Below, piece by piece: positions 25,686-35,623 of a DNA stretch of 40,025 bases; position 1 is the stretch's first letter; every line of letters starts with the position of its first letter. The DNA is from Bacteroidota bacterium (GTDB taxonomy: Bacteria > Bacteroidota > Ignavibacteria > Kryptoniales > JAKASW01): NCBI GenBank assembly GCA_021789975.1, contig JAJYIT010000037.1, positions 1 to 40,025 on the forward strand, in the 5' to 3' direction. The notes under the pieces were generated by a model. The model searched no databases. It saw only the letters and a program-made list of their open reading frames with translations, and was not told the origin of the DNA. The translations under genes and the position numbers were made by a program.

Positions 25686-25963
25686 TGTAATGTAACGTAA
25701 AATCCCCTGTTCTAATTCTTGAATGTTCGAGCCAAAGGACCTGGAGGAAAGTATTCCTAAGAAATCCATCCTGCGAGCCCGGAATCCAAACGAGTTCGAC
25801 TTACTAAACTTCCTTTCTACGGCACTGCTCTTCTCCTTTTGAGAAATGTATCTCCACTTTGTAAGTAAAACATGTCGATACTGATTTGTGAGTCGGCGAG
25901 TCAAATGGAACCGGGTTTGAATGATTCATATCTAACAAGTAGATTAACGTAGATGAATCGCAA

Positions 25964-26764
25964 GTGATGCTGCAGGGTAAGATATTCGACATAAAGAGGT
26001 ATGCACTCCATGATGGCCCCGGTATCAGGCAAACCGTTTTCTTTAAAGGGTGTCCGCTTCGCTGCTGGTGGTGCCACAACCCCGAGAGCCAATCCATAAA
26101 GACAGAAATCATCACGAGAGAAATGAAGCTCGACGGAGATTCTTACTACGAGGATGTGCCGGTGGGCCGTCTGATGACGGTAGATGATGTGATGGCAGAA
26201 GTATTGAAGGAAACGGTTTTCTATGATGAGTCGGGAGGCGGCGTCACTTTTTCGGGAGGCGAACCGCTCCTTCAGGCTGAATTCCTCAAGGCACTCGCCG
26301 CCGAATGCCGCAGGGACAACATCCACACCGTTTTAGACACGTGCGGATATGCAAATCCGGAAACAGTCGACTCCGTCGCCGATCTTATCGACCTGTTCCT
26401 GTTCGACATAAAACTGATCGACGAGGAGCGACATCGGGAATATGCCGGGGCATCGAACCGAATCATTCTCCAGAACTTGCGCCGCCTCGCCGCGAACGGA
26501 CATAAGATCATCATTCGGTTCCCAGTTATTCCCGACATCACCGATACGGATGAGAATATCGCGGGACTCATCGGTCTTCTGCATTCGATCCCATCTATGA
26601 ATGAAGTGGATCTTCTCCCGTATCACTCGATAGCAAATCATAAATACCTGCAGTTTGAGATGGAAAACAAAATGAAAGATGCTCAGCCTCCTTCCGATGA
26701 GCGCATGAACATGTTGAAGGAGCATTTTGAGCAAAATGGCTTCAGCGTGAAAATCGGAGGATAA
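25964..26764 (+). CDS. Glycyl-radical enzyme activating enzyme (radical SAM)
   Basis: The product (266 residues) is a radical SAM protein with the cluster motif C-P-L-R-C-W-W-C, preceded by the family signature HDGPGIRQTVFFKGC, and SAM-binding segments SGGEPL and DTCGY. It would cleave S-adenosylmethionine to install the glycyl radical on the enzyme encoded two bases downstream. Most activases of non-pyruvate-formate-lyase enzymes carry a ferredoxin insert with eight extra cysteines; this one has only a short linker (residues about 45-70) with no cysteine, so it resembles the pyruvate formate-lyase activase. The start is GTG 25964 or ATG 25967; neither has a clear ribosome site. Confidence 0.92.
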   Translation: MMLQGKIFDIKRYALHDGPGIRQTVFFKGCPLRCWWCHNPESQSIKTEIITREMKLDGDSYYEDVPVGRLMTVDDVMAEVLKETVFYDESGGGVTFSGGEPLLQAEFLKALAAECRRDNIHTVLDTCGYANPETVDSVADLIDLFLFDIKLIDEERHREYAGASNRIILQNLRRLAANGHKIIIRFPVIPDITDTDENIAGLIGLLHSIPSMNEVDLLPYHSIANHKYLQFEMENKMKDAQPPSDERMNMLKEHFEQNGFSVKIGG

Positions 26765-26766
26765 GT

Positions 26767-29130
26767 GTGAGCGAAAGAATCCAGCGTCTGCGAGAACAAA
26801 GTCTGAATGCTATAAACAGAATATCACCCGAGCGTGCTGTGCTCGTCACGGAGTTTTACAAAAGTGACATCGCGGAATCGGTTTCGGTTCCTGTAAAGCG
26901 GGCATTGGCATTTCAATACATCCTTGCCAACAAAAAGATCTGCATCAATGACGGAGAGCTCATCGTCGGCGAGCGCGGCCCGGCACCAAAGGCTACCCCG
27001 ACTTACCCGGAAATATGTCTCCATTCACTTGAAGATCTTGATACGCTCGACTCACGTCCCAAGGTCTCATTCAAGGTCGATGACGAAACGAGGCGAATCT
27101 ACAAAGACCTGGTCATTCCTTACTGGCAGGGAAAGACAATCCGCGAGAAACTTTTCTCTTCGGTCGATAGCCAGTGGGTAGACGCGTACGAATCCGGGCT
27201 TTTCACAGAGTTTCTGGAGCAGCGCGCGCCGGGGCACACCGCCAACGGCGGCAAGATCTACCGGAAGGGCATGCTTGATCTCAAAGAAGACATCAGACAT
27301 TCGATCGAGGCGCTGGATTTCTTCAACGATCCGCACGCGTACGAGAAACGTGAAGAGCTCAAAGCGATGGACATCGTCGCAGACGCAATAATCATGTTTG
27401 CCGGGCGTCATGCGGACGCGCTTGATCAGCTTGCGAAGAAGGAAAAGGATGGTGTACGAAAGCGAGAGATGGAAGAGATGGCTGCAATCTGCCGCCACAT
27501 CCCGGCCCATTCGCCGCGCACTTTCCACGAGGCGCTGCAGTATTACTGGTTCGTACATATCGGCGTTATCACGGAGCTGAATCCGTGGGACTCGTTCAAC
27601 CCCGGACGGCTCGATCAACATCTTTATCCGTCCTACAAGAATGGACTCGAATCGGGGACGCTCACCGAAGAATGGGCGAGAGAGCTTCTGCAGGCGTTCT
27701 GGATAAAATTCAACAATCATCCTGCACCGCCGAAAGTTGGAGTCACGGCGGCGGAAAGCGGCACGTATACGGATTTCGCCCTGATAAATCTCGGCGGCGT
27801 CAAGGCTGACGGCTCGGACGCGGTAAACGATCTTACATTTCTCATACTCGACGTCATCGAAGAGATGAGAATCCTTCAACCAAGCTCCATGATACAGGTG
27901 AGCAAGAAAAATCCCGACCGGTTTATAAAACGCGCCGCCAAAATCATTCGAACAGGATTCGGCCAACCGTCCGTCTTCAACACCGATGAGATCGTCCAGG
28001 AGCTTGTGCGCCAGGGAAAATCATTGGAAGATGCCCGGAACGGCGGAGCGAGCGGCTGCGTCGAAAGCGGCGCCTTCGGCACCGAGAGTTATATACTCAC
28101 GGGATATTTCAACCTGGTGAAGATTTTCGAAATTACTCTGCACAACGGCGTGGACCCCCGCACCGGAAAGGAAATCGGAATTCGCACGGGCGATCCGACA
28201 ACATTCACTACGTTTGATCAGCTTCTTCAGGCGTTCAAGAAGCAGGAAAACTATTTTGCGGACATAAAGGTCAAAGGAAGCAACATCATCGAGCGGCTTC
28301 ACGCCGATTACCTCCCGGTCCCATTCCTATCTGTCCTCATCGATGATTGCATCACGAAGGGAATCGACTACAATGCGGGCGGCGCAAGGTACAACACGAA
28401 CTACATCCAGGGAGTCGGACTCGGCAGTCTCACGGACATCCTCACTTCCATCAAGTACAACGTTTTCGATAAGAAGAATTTCACGATGGGTGAGCTGATG
28501 AATGCACTCGACGCAAACTTCCAGGGATATGAGAAGCTCCGTGCGGATTTGGTCTACCACACACCGAAATACGGGAACGACGACGACTATGCCGATGAGC
28601 AAGCAGTCAGGATATTCGATATCTTCTACGACTCTGTCAACGGCAGACCGAATACGAAAGGCGGAGTCTACAGGATCAACATGCTTCCGACGACCTCACA
28701 TGTCTATTTTGGCAGCGTGACGTTGGCAACTCCGGACGGCAGAAAAGCGCACGAGCCTCTCTCGGAGGGCATCTCGCCCGTGCAGGGAGCGGATACGAAA
28801 GGGCCGACAGCAGTTGTCAAATCCGCGTCGAAGATCGACCATATCAAGACCGGCGGGACGCTGCTCAACCAGAAATTCTCCCCGCATCTGCTTGATTCCG
28901 ACGATGGCATCAGTAACCTGACCTCTCTGATCCGGAGTTACTTCAGGCTGGATGGCCATCATATTCAATTCAACGTCGTGACAGCCGAAACGCTGCGCGA
29001 TGCTCAAAAGCATCCGGAGAAGTACCGCGATCTGATCGTCCGCGTGGCCGGCTATAGCGATTACTTCAGCGACCTCGGCAAAGAGCTCCAGGACGAGATC
29101 ATCAGGAGAACGGAACAGCAGAGCTTCTAG
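26767..29130 (+). CDS. hypD: Glycyl-radical enzyme, probable trans-4-hydroxy-L-proline dehydratase
   Basis: The product (787 residues) has the thiyl cysteine in SGCVESGAFG (Cys431) with Glu433 and the glycyl-radical loop RVAGYSDY (Gly762). Comparing with residues I recall for Clostridioides difficile HypD (His160, Asp278, Ser334, Phe340, Cys434, Glu436, Tyr450, Thr645, Gly765), this protein has the same amino acid at each position with a constant offset of three: His157, Asp275, Ser331, Phe337, Cys431, Glu433, Tyr447, Thr642, Gly762. The predicted reaction is anaerobic dehydration of trans-4-hydroxyproline to 1-pyrroline-5-carboxylate, which ProC would reduce to proline; no proC is in the window. 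GTG start, GGAGG six bases upstream. The symbol is unrelated to hydrogenase-maturation HypD. Confidence 0.87.
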   Translation: MSERIQRLREQSLNAINRISPERAVLVTEFYKSDIAESVSVPVKRALAFQYILANKKICINDGELIVGERGPAPKATPTYPEICLHSLEDLDTLDSRPKVSFKVDDETRRIYKDLVIPYWQGKTIREKLFSSVDSQWVDAYESGLFTEFLEQRAPGHTANGGKIYRKGMLDLKEDIRHSIEALDFFNDPHAYEKREELKAMDIVADAIIMFAGRHADALDQLAKKEKDGVRKREMEEMAAICRHIPAHSPRTFHEALQYYWFVHIGVITELNPWDSFNPGRLDQHLYPSYKNGLESGTLTEEWARELLQAFWIKFNNHPAPPKVGVTAAESGTYTDFALINLGGVKADGSDAVNDLTFLILDVIEEMRILQPSSMIQVSKKNPDRFIKRAAKIIRTGFGQPSVFNTDEIVQELVRQGKSLEDARNGGASGCVESGAFGTESYILTGYFNLVKIFEITLHNGVDPRTGKEIGIRTGDPTTFTTFDQLLQAFKKQENYFADIKVKGSNIIERLHADYLPVPFLSVLIDDCITKGIDYNAGGARYNTNYIQGVGLGSLTDILTSIKYNVFDKKNFTMGELMNALDANFQGYEKLRADLVYHTPKYGNDDDYADEQAVRIFDIFYDSVNGRPNTKGGVYRINMLPTTSHVYFGSVTLATPDGRKAHEPLSEGISPVQGADTKGPTAVVKSASKIDHIKTGGTLLNQKFSPHLLDSDDGISNLTSLIRSYFRLDGHHIQFNVVTAETLRDAQKHPEKYRDLIVRVAGYSDYFSDLGKELQDEIIRRTEQQSF

Positions 29131-29164
29131 TAGCACACACTCAACTGGGATTTCAGAGCAGTAA

Positions 29165-29314
29165 TGCTTTGACGAATCTCTTTTGCTGTATTTGCTTCTC
29201 ACTTTACGGCTTAGCGCCGACCGGCAGTTACTTCGAAGAGGCATCGACGTGATTGAGAAGCCTTCCACGTTCACGTCTCTTTCCGCAGAGGTCCGGAAGG
29301 TGATCGAGTTCTGA
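29165..29314 (+). pseudogene. Possible C-terminal tail of a receiver domain
   Basis: The open frame ends RRGIDVIEKPSTFTSLSAEV, then RKVIEF and a TGA at 29312-29314. The E-K-P and the following helix resemble the last strand and helix of response-regulator receivers. The preceding codons are hydrophobic and unlike the family, and no start is visible. This identification is tentative. Confidence 0.35.
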
Positions 29315-29394
29315 AAGACTGGCTGCACTCATCGAAGTTGGTGGCAAAACAGGAAAGACCCATAACACAATAAGACTAGCGCGAAGGAAGAGTC

Positions 29395-29475
29395 ACGAGC
29401 AATAACATTGAGGGAAAGATTGTCGTAAGAACGGGAGCCAGCAGCGGGTTGGGGGAGGCGGCAGCCCGACATCTG
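29395..29475 (+). pseudogene. N-terminal remnant of a short-chain dehydrogenase/reductase
   Basis: After GAAGGAAG, the frame reads (ACG)-SNNIEGKIVV-R-TGASSGLGEAAARHL. The T-G-A-S-S-G-L-G motif is the nucleotide-binding turn of the SDR family. The start codon appears to have changed from ATG to ACG (29395-29397), an arginine replaces the usual isoleucine before TGASSG, and homology ends after 28 codons with a stop at 29491-29493. The rest of the gene is gone. Confidence 0.65.
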
Positions 29476-29994
29476 AGAATCTGCATTATCTGAGGAGTTC
29501 TCCCCGGCACGTCCTCGCTGCGGTCTATCTTGGAGTCGCAGCCCGGTTTATTATACATCCACTCTTTCCCGAAGTAAGACTGTCTCACCAGCAGCATGTC
29601 GCGCTCTATCTCGAATTTTTCCGTCGAATCCATCCACGCGCGACATCAGCTAATTCCCAAAATCTGCAGGAAGATGGATGTCTTGTCCTATTTTCCAAAA
29701 CCGCGTTGCTTGGTTTTTCTTTTGTTAAATGAACCGAATGCGTACATTAGTGAACGACCTGAAGTGCGTGTGGTTCTTGAAGTACTAGATGATATACTCC
29801 GCCTTCCACGAGGATGGCCAACATTTCACTACAAATGATCGAATCTGAGGTCCCTTTTTCAACGCGAGCGCTTTTCTTGCCATGTGTCCATAACCGTAAT
29901 CAAGTCTTCCTTGTACTATCGGTTTCCGCGATACAGGAATACCAGCTTGATCTCCACCCCATCTACTATTGAAACAACCCAAGGAGAACCCTGA

Positions 29995-32181
29995 ATGAAG
30001 AAACTCTTTCTCTTGACAGTTCTTGCCTTTGTCTTTGTACATGGTCCGGATTCGGGGGCGCAAACCCTGCCGTCACCACCTAAAAATGAGTTTATCTCCG
30101 CTGCTTACGGCGTGATCGGGAGAGTGCTTCCCGGTCACGAAAGTAATATTCATTTTCGCTTAATGAACGGACCGACCTGGCGTGGAAATGATGCTTTTGA
30201 AGTGAACGCCGCCGGCGGGGTAGTTACAGTGGAAGGCAACAGCGCTATCGCCCTTTCCCGAGGAGTCTACTACTACCTACGCCACGCCGTACACGCACAA
30301 TTCACTTGGGAGGGCGAGCATATCGACCTGCCTACGGTTCTTCCGGATTTTCACTCGGGCAAGATTGTCTCACCGTACAAGTACAGACTTTATTATAACG
30401 TCTGTGCATTTGGATACACAACAACCTTTTGGGGATGGAAAGAGTGGCGCAGGGAAATCGACTGGATGGCACTCCATGGAATCAACATGCCGCTCGCAAT
30501 GACCGGGCAGGAAGCAATTTGGCAGAAAGTCTGGGAAAGACTCGGCCTAACGAAAAGCGAAGCGACGGACTATTTCACCGGACCTGCATTCCTGCCATGG
30601 AACAGGATGGGAAACGTCGACAGGTATCAAGGCCCTCTCCCGCAGCGATACATCGAAAGGAGCGAGGTGCTTCAAAAGAAAATTTTGAACCGGATGCGGT
30701 CTCTTGGAATGAAGCCCATTGTTCCCGGGTTCTCAGGATATGTGCCTGAAGCTTTAAGAAAAGTGTACAGAGACGTCCACCTAATCACAATGAAATCGTG
30801 GGGCGGCTTCGAACCGGCGGACGGTACATATATGCTTTCCCCGCTCTCGAAACATTTCGTTCAGATCGGTAAAATGTTCATACGTGAATACCGGAAGATC
30901 TACGGCTACACTCATTTCTATCTTGCCGACGCGTTCAACGAAATGACAGTCCCGGTTTCCGAGAAATACCGGTATAACCAACTCTCCGAATTCGGAAAGG
31001 CGATCTATCGATCTGTTGCCGCGGGAGATCCAAAAGGCATCTGGGTAATGCAGGGATGGCTGTTCAACAATGACAGGAAGTTCTGGGACAAGCCGTCGGT
31101 GAAGGCTTTTCTCCAGCAAGTTCCCGATAATCGCATGATTATCATCGACCTCGCGAACGAGTCATTCCATGGATGGAAACAACTCGATGGGTTCTTCGGC
31201 AAGGAATGGATCTATAGTATCATTCATGATTTTGGCGGCAGGAATCAATTGTTCGGCAACCTTCCGTTTTATTCGAGTGACCCGATAAAAATGCTATCTG
31301 ACCCGAACCACGGGAAGATGGTCGGATTTGGGATCTCTCCCGAGGGTATCGATCAAAATGAAGTGGTATACGAACTCCTGACCGACATGGGATGGATCGA
31401 CAAACCGTTGGATCTCAATAAGTGGATCTCGAATTATTGCATGTCAAGGTATGGCGCATATCCGGAGAATATGAAACTTGCCTGGCAGAATCTCCTGAAG
31501 CACGTCTACTCAAATCAGATGGGCGGGCCACTCTACTTTTATCAGCATCTCCCTATGCTGGAGCATTATAATAGTGGGCTTGCATTTCCGGATTTCGATA
31601 AAGCGGTCGGTCTCTTCCTGTCATGCTCGCAAGCACTGAATGGAAGCGGGCTTTATCGAGACGATGCGATGGAGATCGCCGCACAATATGCGAGCCTGAC
31701 GGTAGATTCGTTGCTCAACCGTGCAGTCACCGCTCAAACGAAAAGTGAATTTGCGAAACGTGACAGCGCGTTCGCCGATGCCTTCGCACTCCTCAGGAAG
31801 ATTGATTACTTGTTGAGGGCTCATCCACTTTTCAGGCTCAAGCGTTGGGTGGATCTCGCCCGAAAGTGGGGAAGCACTCCAGAACAGGACGATTACTTCG
31901 AAAAGGACGCCAAGCTCCAGGTCACCGTCTGGGGAGGCGGACCCGGGTTATCCGAATATGCTGCGAAGGAATGGAGCGGGCTCATCGACCGGTACTATCT
32001 TAAACGATGGGAAAAGTTTGCAGATAGTCTCGAGCATGGGACGAAGTACGACATTCTGAATTGGGAAATGAAGTGGAACAACACACCGATAGAACATTTT
32101 GATGCTGCCAGGCCAAGCGACCCTGTAAAGTTCGCAAAGAGACTCGTCGCCGATTGTAGAAAGATTCTTGATAAGAATTGA
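29995..32181 (+). CDS. Exported alpha-N-acetylglucosaminidase (GH89, NAGLU family)
   Basis: The product (728 residues) has a signal peptide (about 1-22), an N-terminal NAGLU domain, the TIM-barrel core and the C-terminal helical domain. Landmarks are YYNVCAFGYTTTFWGW, WMALHGINMPLAMTGQEAIW, the acid/base glutamate in HFYLADAFNE (Glu316) and the nucleophile glutamate in GISPEGIDQNEVVYEL (Glu450). Such enzymes release alpha-linked N-acetylglucosamine from heparan-type chains or gastric-mucin-like glycans. There is no T9SS domain, so it is probably periplasmic. AAGGAGA precedes the ATG. The stop lies 22 bases before the GH38 gene, so the two probably form an operon. Confidence 0.92.
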   Translation: MKKLFLLTVLAFVFVHGPDSGAQTLPSPPKNEFISAAYGVIGRVLPGHESNIHFRLMNGPTWRGNDAFEVNAAGGVVTVEGNSAIALSRGVYYYLRHAVHAQFTWEGEHIDLPTVLPDFHSGKIVSPYKYRLYYNVCAFGYTTTFWGWKEWRREIDWMALHGINMPLAMTGQEAIWQKVWERLGLTKSEATDYFTGPAFLPWNRMGNVDRYQGPLPQRYIERSEVLQKKILNRMRSLGMKPIVPGFSGYVPEALRKVYRDVHLITMKSWGGFEPADGTYMLSPLSKHFVQIGKMFIREYRKIYGYTHFYLADAFNEMTVPVSEKYRYNQLSEFGKAIYRSVAAGDPKGIWVMQGWLFNNDRKFWDKPSVKAFLQQVPDNRMIIIDLANESFHGWKQLDGFFGKEWIYSIIHDFGGRNQLFGNLPFYSSDPIKMLSDPNHGKMVGFGISPEGIDQNEVVYELLTDMGWIDKPLDLNKWISNYCMSRYGAYPENMKLAWQNLLKHVYSNQMGGPLYFYQHLPMLEHYNSGLAFPDFDKAVGLFLSCSQALNGSGLYRDDAMEIAAQYASLTVDSLLNRAVTAQTKSEFAKRDSAFADAFALLRKIDYLLRAHPLFRLKRWVDLARKWGSTPEQDDYFEKDAKLQVTVWGGGPGLSEYAAKEWSGLIDRYYLKRWEKFADSLEHGTKYDILNWEMKWNNTPIEHFDAARPSDPVKFAKRLVADCRKILDKN

Positions 32182-32203
32182 CAACGTGTAAAAGGAGGTT
32201 ATG

Positions 32204-35200
32204 ATGAAAGGCTTTTCGGTATTGCTGCTGCTGACATGCGTATCGAGTCAACTGCGCGCTCAGACTGGACCGGTTCAATTGCCCGAGACATTCTACAGCG
32301 GGTATGAACGGACTCTGCGCGGCGGCGGGTTCATCTATCATTCCCCTGACCCGTCTGTCAATTCATCAATGCTTGTTCGTTCCGTGGACTCCACAGACTA
32401 TGTTGAATGGATGACCGCCGAGGTGCCTTCGAATTTTGACGGACGTTACGCTTACTTCGCATGGATGTTTGGAATAAATGTGACACCGAATAGCCACCTT
32501 TTCTCTTTGCTAGTTAACGGGAAGAAGGTACTCCAGTTCAGCAATCCTGAGTTGAGCAAGAAGATCAGCTGGATGGTCGAAGGCACTTCAGGAGTAGAAC
32601 TCTCCTTTGTTCCTACAATGATTGATCAGTACAACGATCTGATGGGATACGCAGTGTTGAAACTTCCGCTCCAGTTGGTCGAGCGGGGGAAAGGACAGGT
32701 TCTGCAAATACACGGCCAAAGCGACGGGAGTCAGGCCTGGTACATGACGTTCGAGTCCCCGATCCGGGAGGAGCTAAGTGCCGAACAGGTGCCCGCCATT
32801 GTCAGGCACGATGGTAAGCAGTACGATCTCATACAATTTATGGCGACCCATCTCGGAAAAACTGCCAAGACGGCAGTTGAGTTGAGCAACGGAATGAAAC
32901 AAAACGTAGACGTGCATCTCGGTTATAATTCGTTCCTCGTTAGAATTCCGATCGTGCGGCAGGCCGGAACAATCATCGCTAAGATGGAACTTGACGGGAA
33001 AAAGTTGAGCAACACATTTTCAGTCATGCCGATACGCGACTGGACAATTTACCTGGTGGAACATACCCATACTGACGTCGGCTATGCGGAGCCACAGCAG
33101 GAGATCATGCCCGAACAGCTCCGATATATCGATTATGCGCTCGACTATTGCGACAAGACAGATTCCTATCCTGCCGATGCGCAATTCCACTGGACGTGCG
33201 AGACGGCATGGGCCGTCCAGCAGTATCTTAAGACGAGACCAAGATCACAGGTCGAAAGACTCATGAGAAGGATAAGGCAGGGACGGATTGAAGTGACGGG
33301 CATGTATTTGAACATGTCCGACCTGGACGACGAATCAACATTGGCCGGGACCATGAAGACCATCCGCGATTTCAGGAATGCCGGAATCGATGTGACCTCT
33401 GCAATGCAAGACGATGTCAACGGCGCCGCGTGGTGCTTGGTGGATTACCTGACAAGTGCGGGGATAAAATATTTCAGCATGGGTGAGAACCCGACACACG
33501 CCCTCAGGCCATTTCGGATTCCGACTGCATTCTGGTGGGAATCGCCGTCCGGAAAGAAAATACTCGCCTATCGCGGCGAACACTATCAGTATGCCAACGG
33601 GCTCGGGATACTCGGTCCGTTAGCGCCATTCAGGAATGCATTGTTTAGCTATCTGAACAGTTTGCAGTCGAAAGGGTATGCGATGAACGAGACAATGCTC
33701 CAGTTTAGCGGCTATTTCACCGACGACTCGCCGCCGTCTATAAATGCCTGCAATCTGGTTAGGAAATGGAACGACGAGTTCGAGTGGCCGAGGCTGAAAC
33801 TCGCAACAGTTGGCGAGTTCTTCAAATCGGTGGACGATCACTATGCTGCTAAGCTGCCAACATATAGGCTGGCGTGGCCCGATTGGTGGACAGATGGCGC
33901 GGGGTCATGCGCGCTCGAGACCGCATACGTCCGGGACGCACAAGCCGGCTACATCGTAAATCAGGGACTCCTTTCTATGGCGCAATTCCTCGGTGCGACG
34001 ATCAAGCCCGATGCGCTCAGAGCTATGAGCACAATAGACCACAATCTCATATTCTTCGACGAGCACACTTTCGGTGCAGCTGAGAGCGTGAGTAACCCGC
34101 TATCGATGAATGCGACCGTACAGTGGAACAACAAGGCTGCTTACGCCTGGACGGCAGTTAAAGAAAATGGCGTATTCAGGCAGGCATCTCTCGGGCTGCT
34201 CCGTCCTTATATATCGAAGCTTAAGATGCCAACGATAGACGTGTTCAACACGATGAACGTCGAGCGATCGGGAGTCGCGCGATTCTTTGCGTATGACAAC
34301 ATCCTCCCGCCGAACAAGGAGATTGTAGTCCTCGACGCCTCGGGCAACAGAGCGCCGATTCAAGTCTCGAACTCAGGCCCTGGAGGAAATTACTGGGATC
34401 TCTATGCTAAGGATGTGCCGCCCTTCGGATACAAGATCTACAAAATCATCGTTGAGGACAAACCAGCTCCAGAGGTTGTTGAGCGCGCTTTTGACGGGAC
34501 TTTAGAGAACCAATATTACACTCTTAGAATAGATAGTGCAAAAGGTGGAATAGTCAGCTTAATGGACAAATCGGGTAACCTTCAGCTCGTGGATCCGAAG
34601 GCACCATGGGAATTGGGACAATTCATTTATGAGAGAGTGAAGAATACAGGGTTTATCAATTCCGCGCGGTCAGTGCCGTACGATCCGAATATGTTCACAC
34701 GCACCAGCTTGACGAAAGTACGTCTGGGGAAGGTAATCCGCGGCCAGATTTGGACGAGCGTCGATATAACCGGACAGGTGAGGGGGTGCGCCACAGGGGA
34801 TGGAGTGACATGCCAGGTCAGGCTTTACAAGGATCAGAAGAAAATTCAACTTGTCTTTTCGATGGTGAAGCAGCAGGTGTTTAAACCGGAGGCTGTCTAT
34901 GTAGCCTTCCCCTTCAAGTTGTCCGACAGTCACATAGCATTTGAAGTGCAGGGTGGCACTGTAGTGCCTGGAAAGGGACAGCTTCCCGGAACGGCATCCG
35001 ACTGGGATGGCGTCCAGAATTTTGCCGCGGTGCGCGGCCAAGGCAATCAGATAGTTTTTGTGAGTCCTGAGGTGCCTCTAATGCAATTCGGTGATATCAA
35101 TACAGGGAAATGGCAGGAGAGCGATCACGTCGAGAAGCCATACATCTATTCATATGTGCTCAACAACTATTGGGACACGAACTTCCCGGCAGCGCAGGAA

Positions 35201-35593
35201 GGAGGTCTTAGATGGAGGTATGACATCACTTCAACATCGGATACTTCGAAGCAATTCGCGACGAATTTTGGTTGGGGGATGCGTGTTCCGCTCACGGCTG
35301 CTCTCCGACCGGGAGGTGGTGAGTCAACAAAAATTGAATCGGGCTCATTTCTCGATTTCGGCTCCAGCAGTCTTCTTTTGGTATTCGCGCGGCCGGCGTG
35401 GGATGGAAAAGGCGTGGTACTATGCTTGAGGGAAGTTGAAGGTAAGGAGACTACCCTGAATGTTCGAAATCTTGTGAAGCATAAGCCAGGTACGCATGTG
35501 TATGAAGTGAACTCGCTCGAAGAGAATCCGCGAGAAGTGAAAGGGAAAGTCGGTTTCGATCCTTATCAGGTTAAATTCCTGATGCTCAGATAA
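32204..35593 (+). CDS. Exported GH38-family alpha-mannosidase-like protein
   Basis: The product (1129 residues) has a signal peptide (ends at about LRAQ), a beta-rich N-terminal domain (about 25-275), a GH38 barrel (about 280-600), a helical middle domain and a large beta-sandwich C-terminus. The zinc site is visible in EHTHTDVGY (His287, His289, Asp291), the probable nucleophile is Asp373 in NMSDLDDE, and a further histidine is in DEHTFGA. I recognise the family and not the exact linkage; alpha-mannosides are likely. The start at 32204 is preferred over 32201, because AAGGAGG then has a five-base spacing. It probably works with the GH89 enzyme in the periplasm on glycoprotein glycans. Confidence 0.87.
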   Translation: MKGFSVLLLLTCVSSQLRAQTGPVQLPETFYSGYERTLRGGGFIYHSPDPSVNSSMLVRSVDSTDYVEWMTAEVPSNFDGRYAYFAWMFGINVTPNSHLFSLLVNGKKVLQFSNPELSKKISWMVEGTSGVELSFVPTMIDQYNDLMGYAVLKLPLQLVERGKGQVLQIHGQSDGSQAWYMTFESPIREELSAEQVPAIVRHDGKQYDLIQFMATHLGKTAKTAVELSNGMKQNVDVHLGYNSFLVRIPIVRQAGTIIAKMELDGKKLSNTFSVMPIRDWTIYLVEHTHTDVGYAEPQQEIMPEQLRYIDYALDYCDKTDSYPADAQFHWTCETAWAVQQYLKTRPRSQVERLMRRIRQGRIEVTGMYLNMSDLDDESTLAGTMKTIRDFRNAGIDVTSAMQDDVNGAAWCLVDYLTSAGIKYFSMGENPTHALRPFRIPTAFWWESPSGKKILAYRGEHYQYANGLGILGPLAPFRNALFSYLNSLQSKGYAMNETMLQFSGYFTDDSPPSINACNLVRKWNDEFEWPRLKLATVGEFFKSVDDHYAAKLPTYRLAWPDWWTDGAGSCALETAYVRDAQAGYIVNQGLLSMAQFLGATIKPDALRAMSTIDHNLIFFDEHTFGAAESVSNPLSMNATVQWNNKAAYAWTAVKENGVFRQASLGLLRPYISKLKMPTIDVFNTMNVERSGVARFFAYDNILPPNKEIVVLDASGNRAPIQVSNSGPGGNYWDLYAKDVPPFGYKIYKIIVEDKPAPEVVERAFDGTLENQYYTLRIDSAKGGIVSLMDKSGNLQLVDPKAPWELGQFIYERVKNTGFINSARSVPYDPNMFTRTSLTKVRLGKVIRGQIWTSVDITGQVRGCATGDGVTCQVRLYKDQKKIQLVFSMVKQQVFKPEAVYVAFPFKLSDSHIAFEVQGGTVVPGKGQLPGTASDWDGVQNFAAVRGQGNQIVFVSPEVPLMQFGDINTGKWQESDHVEKPYIYSYVLNNYWDTNFPAAQEGGLRWRYDITSTSDTSKQFATNFGWGMRVPLTAALRPGGGESTKIESGSFLDFGSSSLLLVFARPAWDGKGVVLCLREVEGKETTLNVRNLVKHKPGTHVYEVNSLEENPREVKGKVGFDPYQVKFLMLR

Positions 35594-35601
35594 TGCCTTA
35601 C

Positions 35602-35623
35602 GTCAACAGGCATCCTGGTTGAC
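35602..35623 (+). terminator. Hairpin after the glycosidase operon
   Basis: GTCAACAGG (35602-35610) pairs with CCTGGTTGAC (35614-35623), nine base pairs with a one-base bulge and a three-base loop, eight bases after the stop. No T-run follows. Confidence 0.5.

Larger units (their letters stand above)
29131..29994. other. Gene graveyard between the hydroxyproline and glycosidase genes
   Basis: No intact gene is recognised in these 864 bases. It holds a probable receiver-domain tail (29165-29314) and the first codons of a short-chain dehydrogenase (29395-29475). A minus-strand frame (29376-29633) begins with protein-like sequence (EKFEIERDMLLVRQSYFGKE) that I cannot name. The promoter of the glycosidase genes should lie in the last 200 bases. 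Confidence 0.45.
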
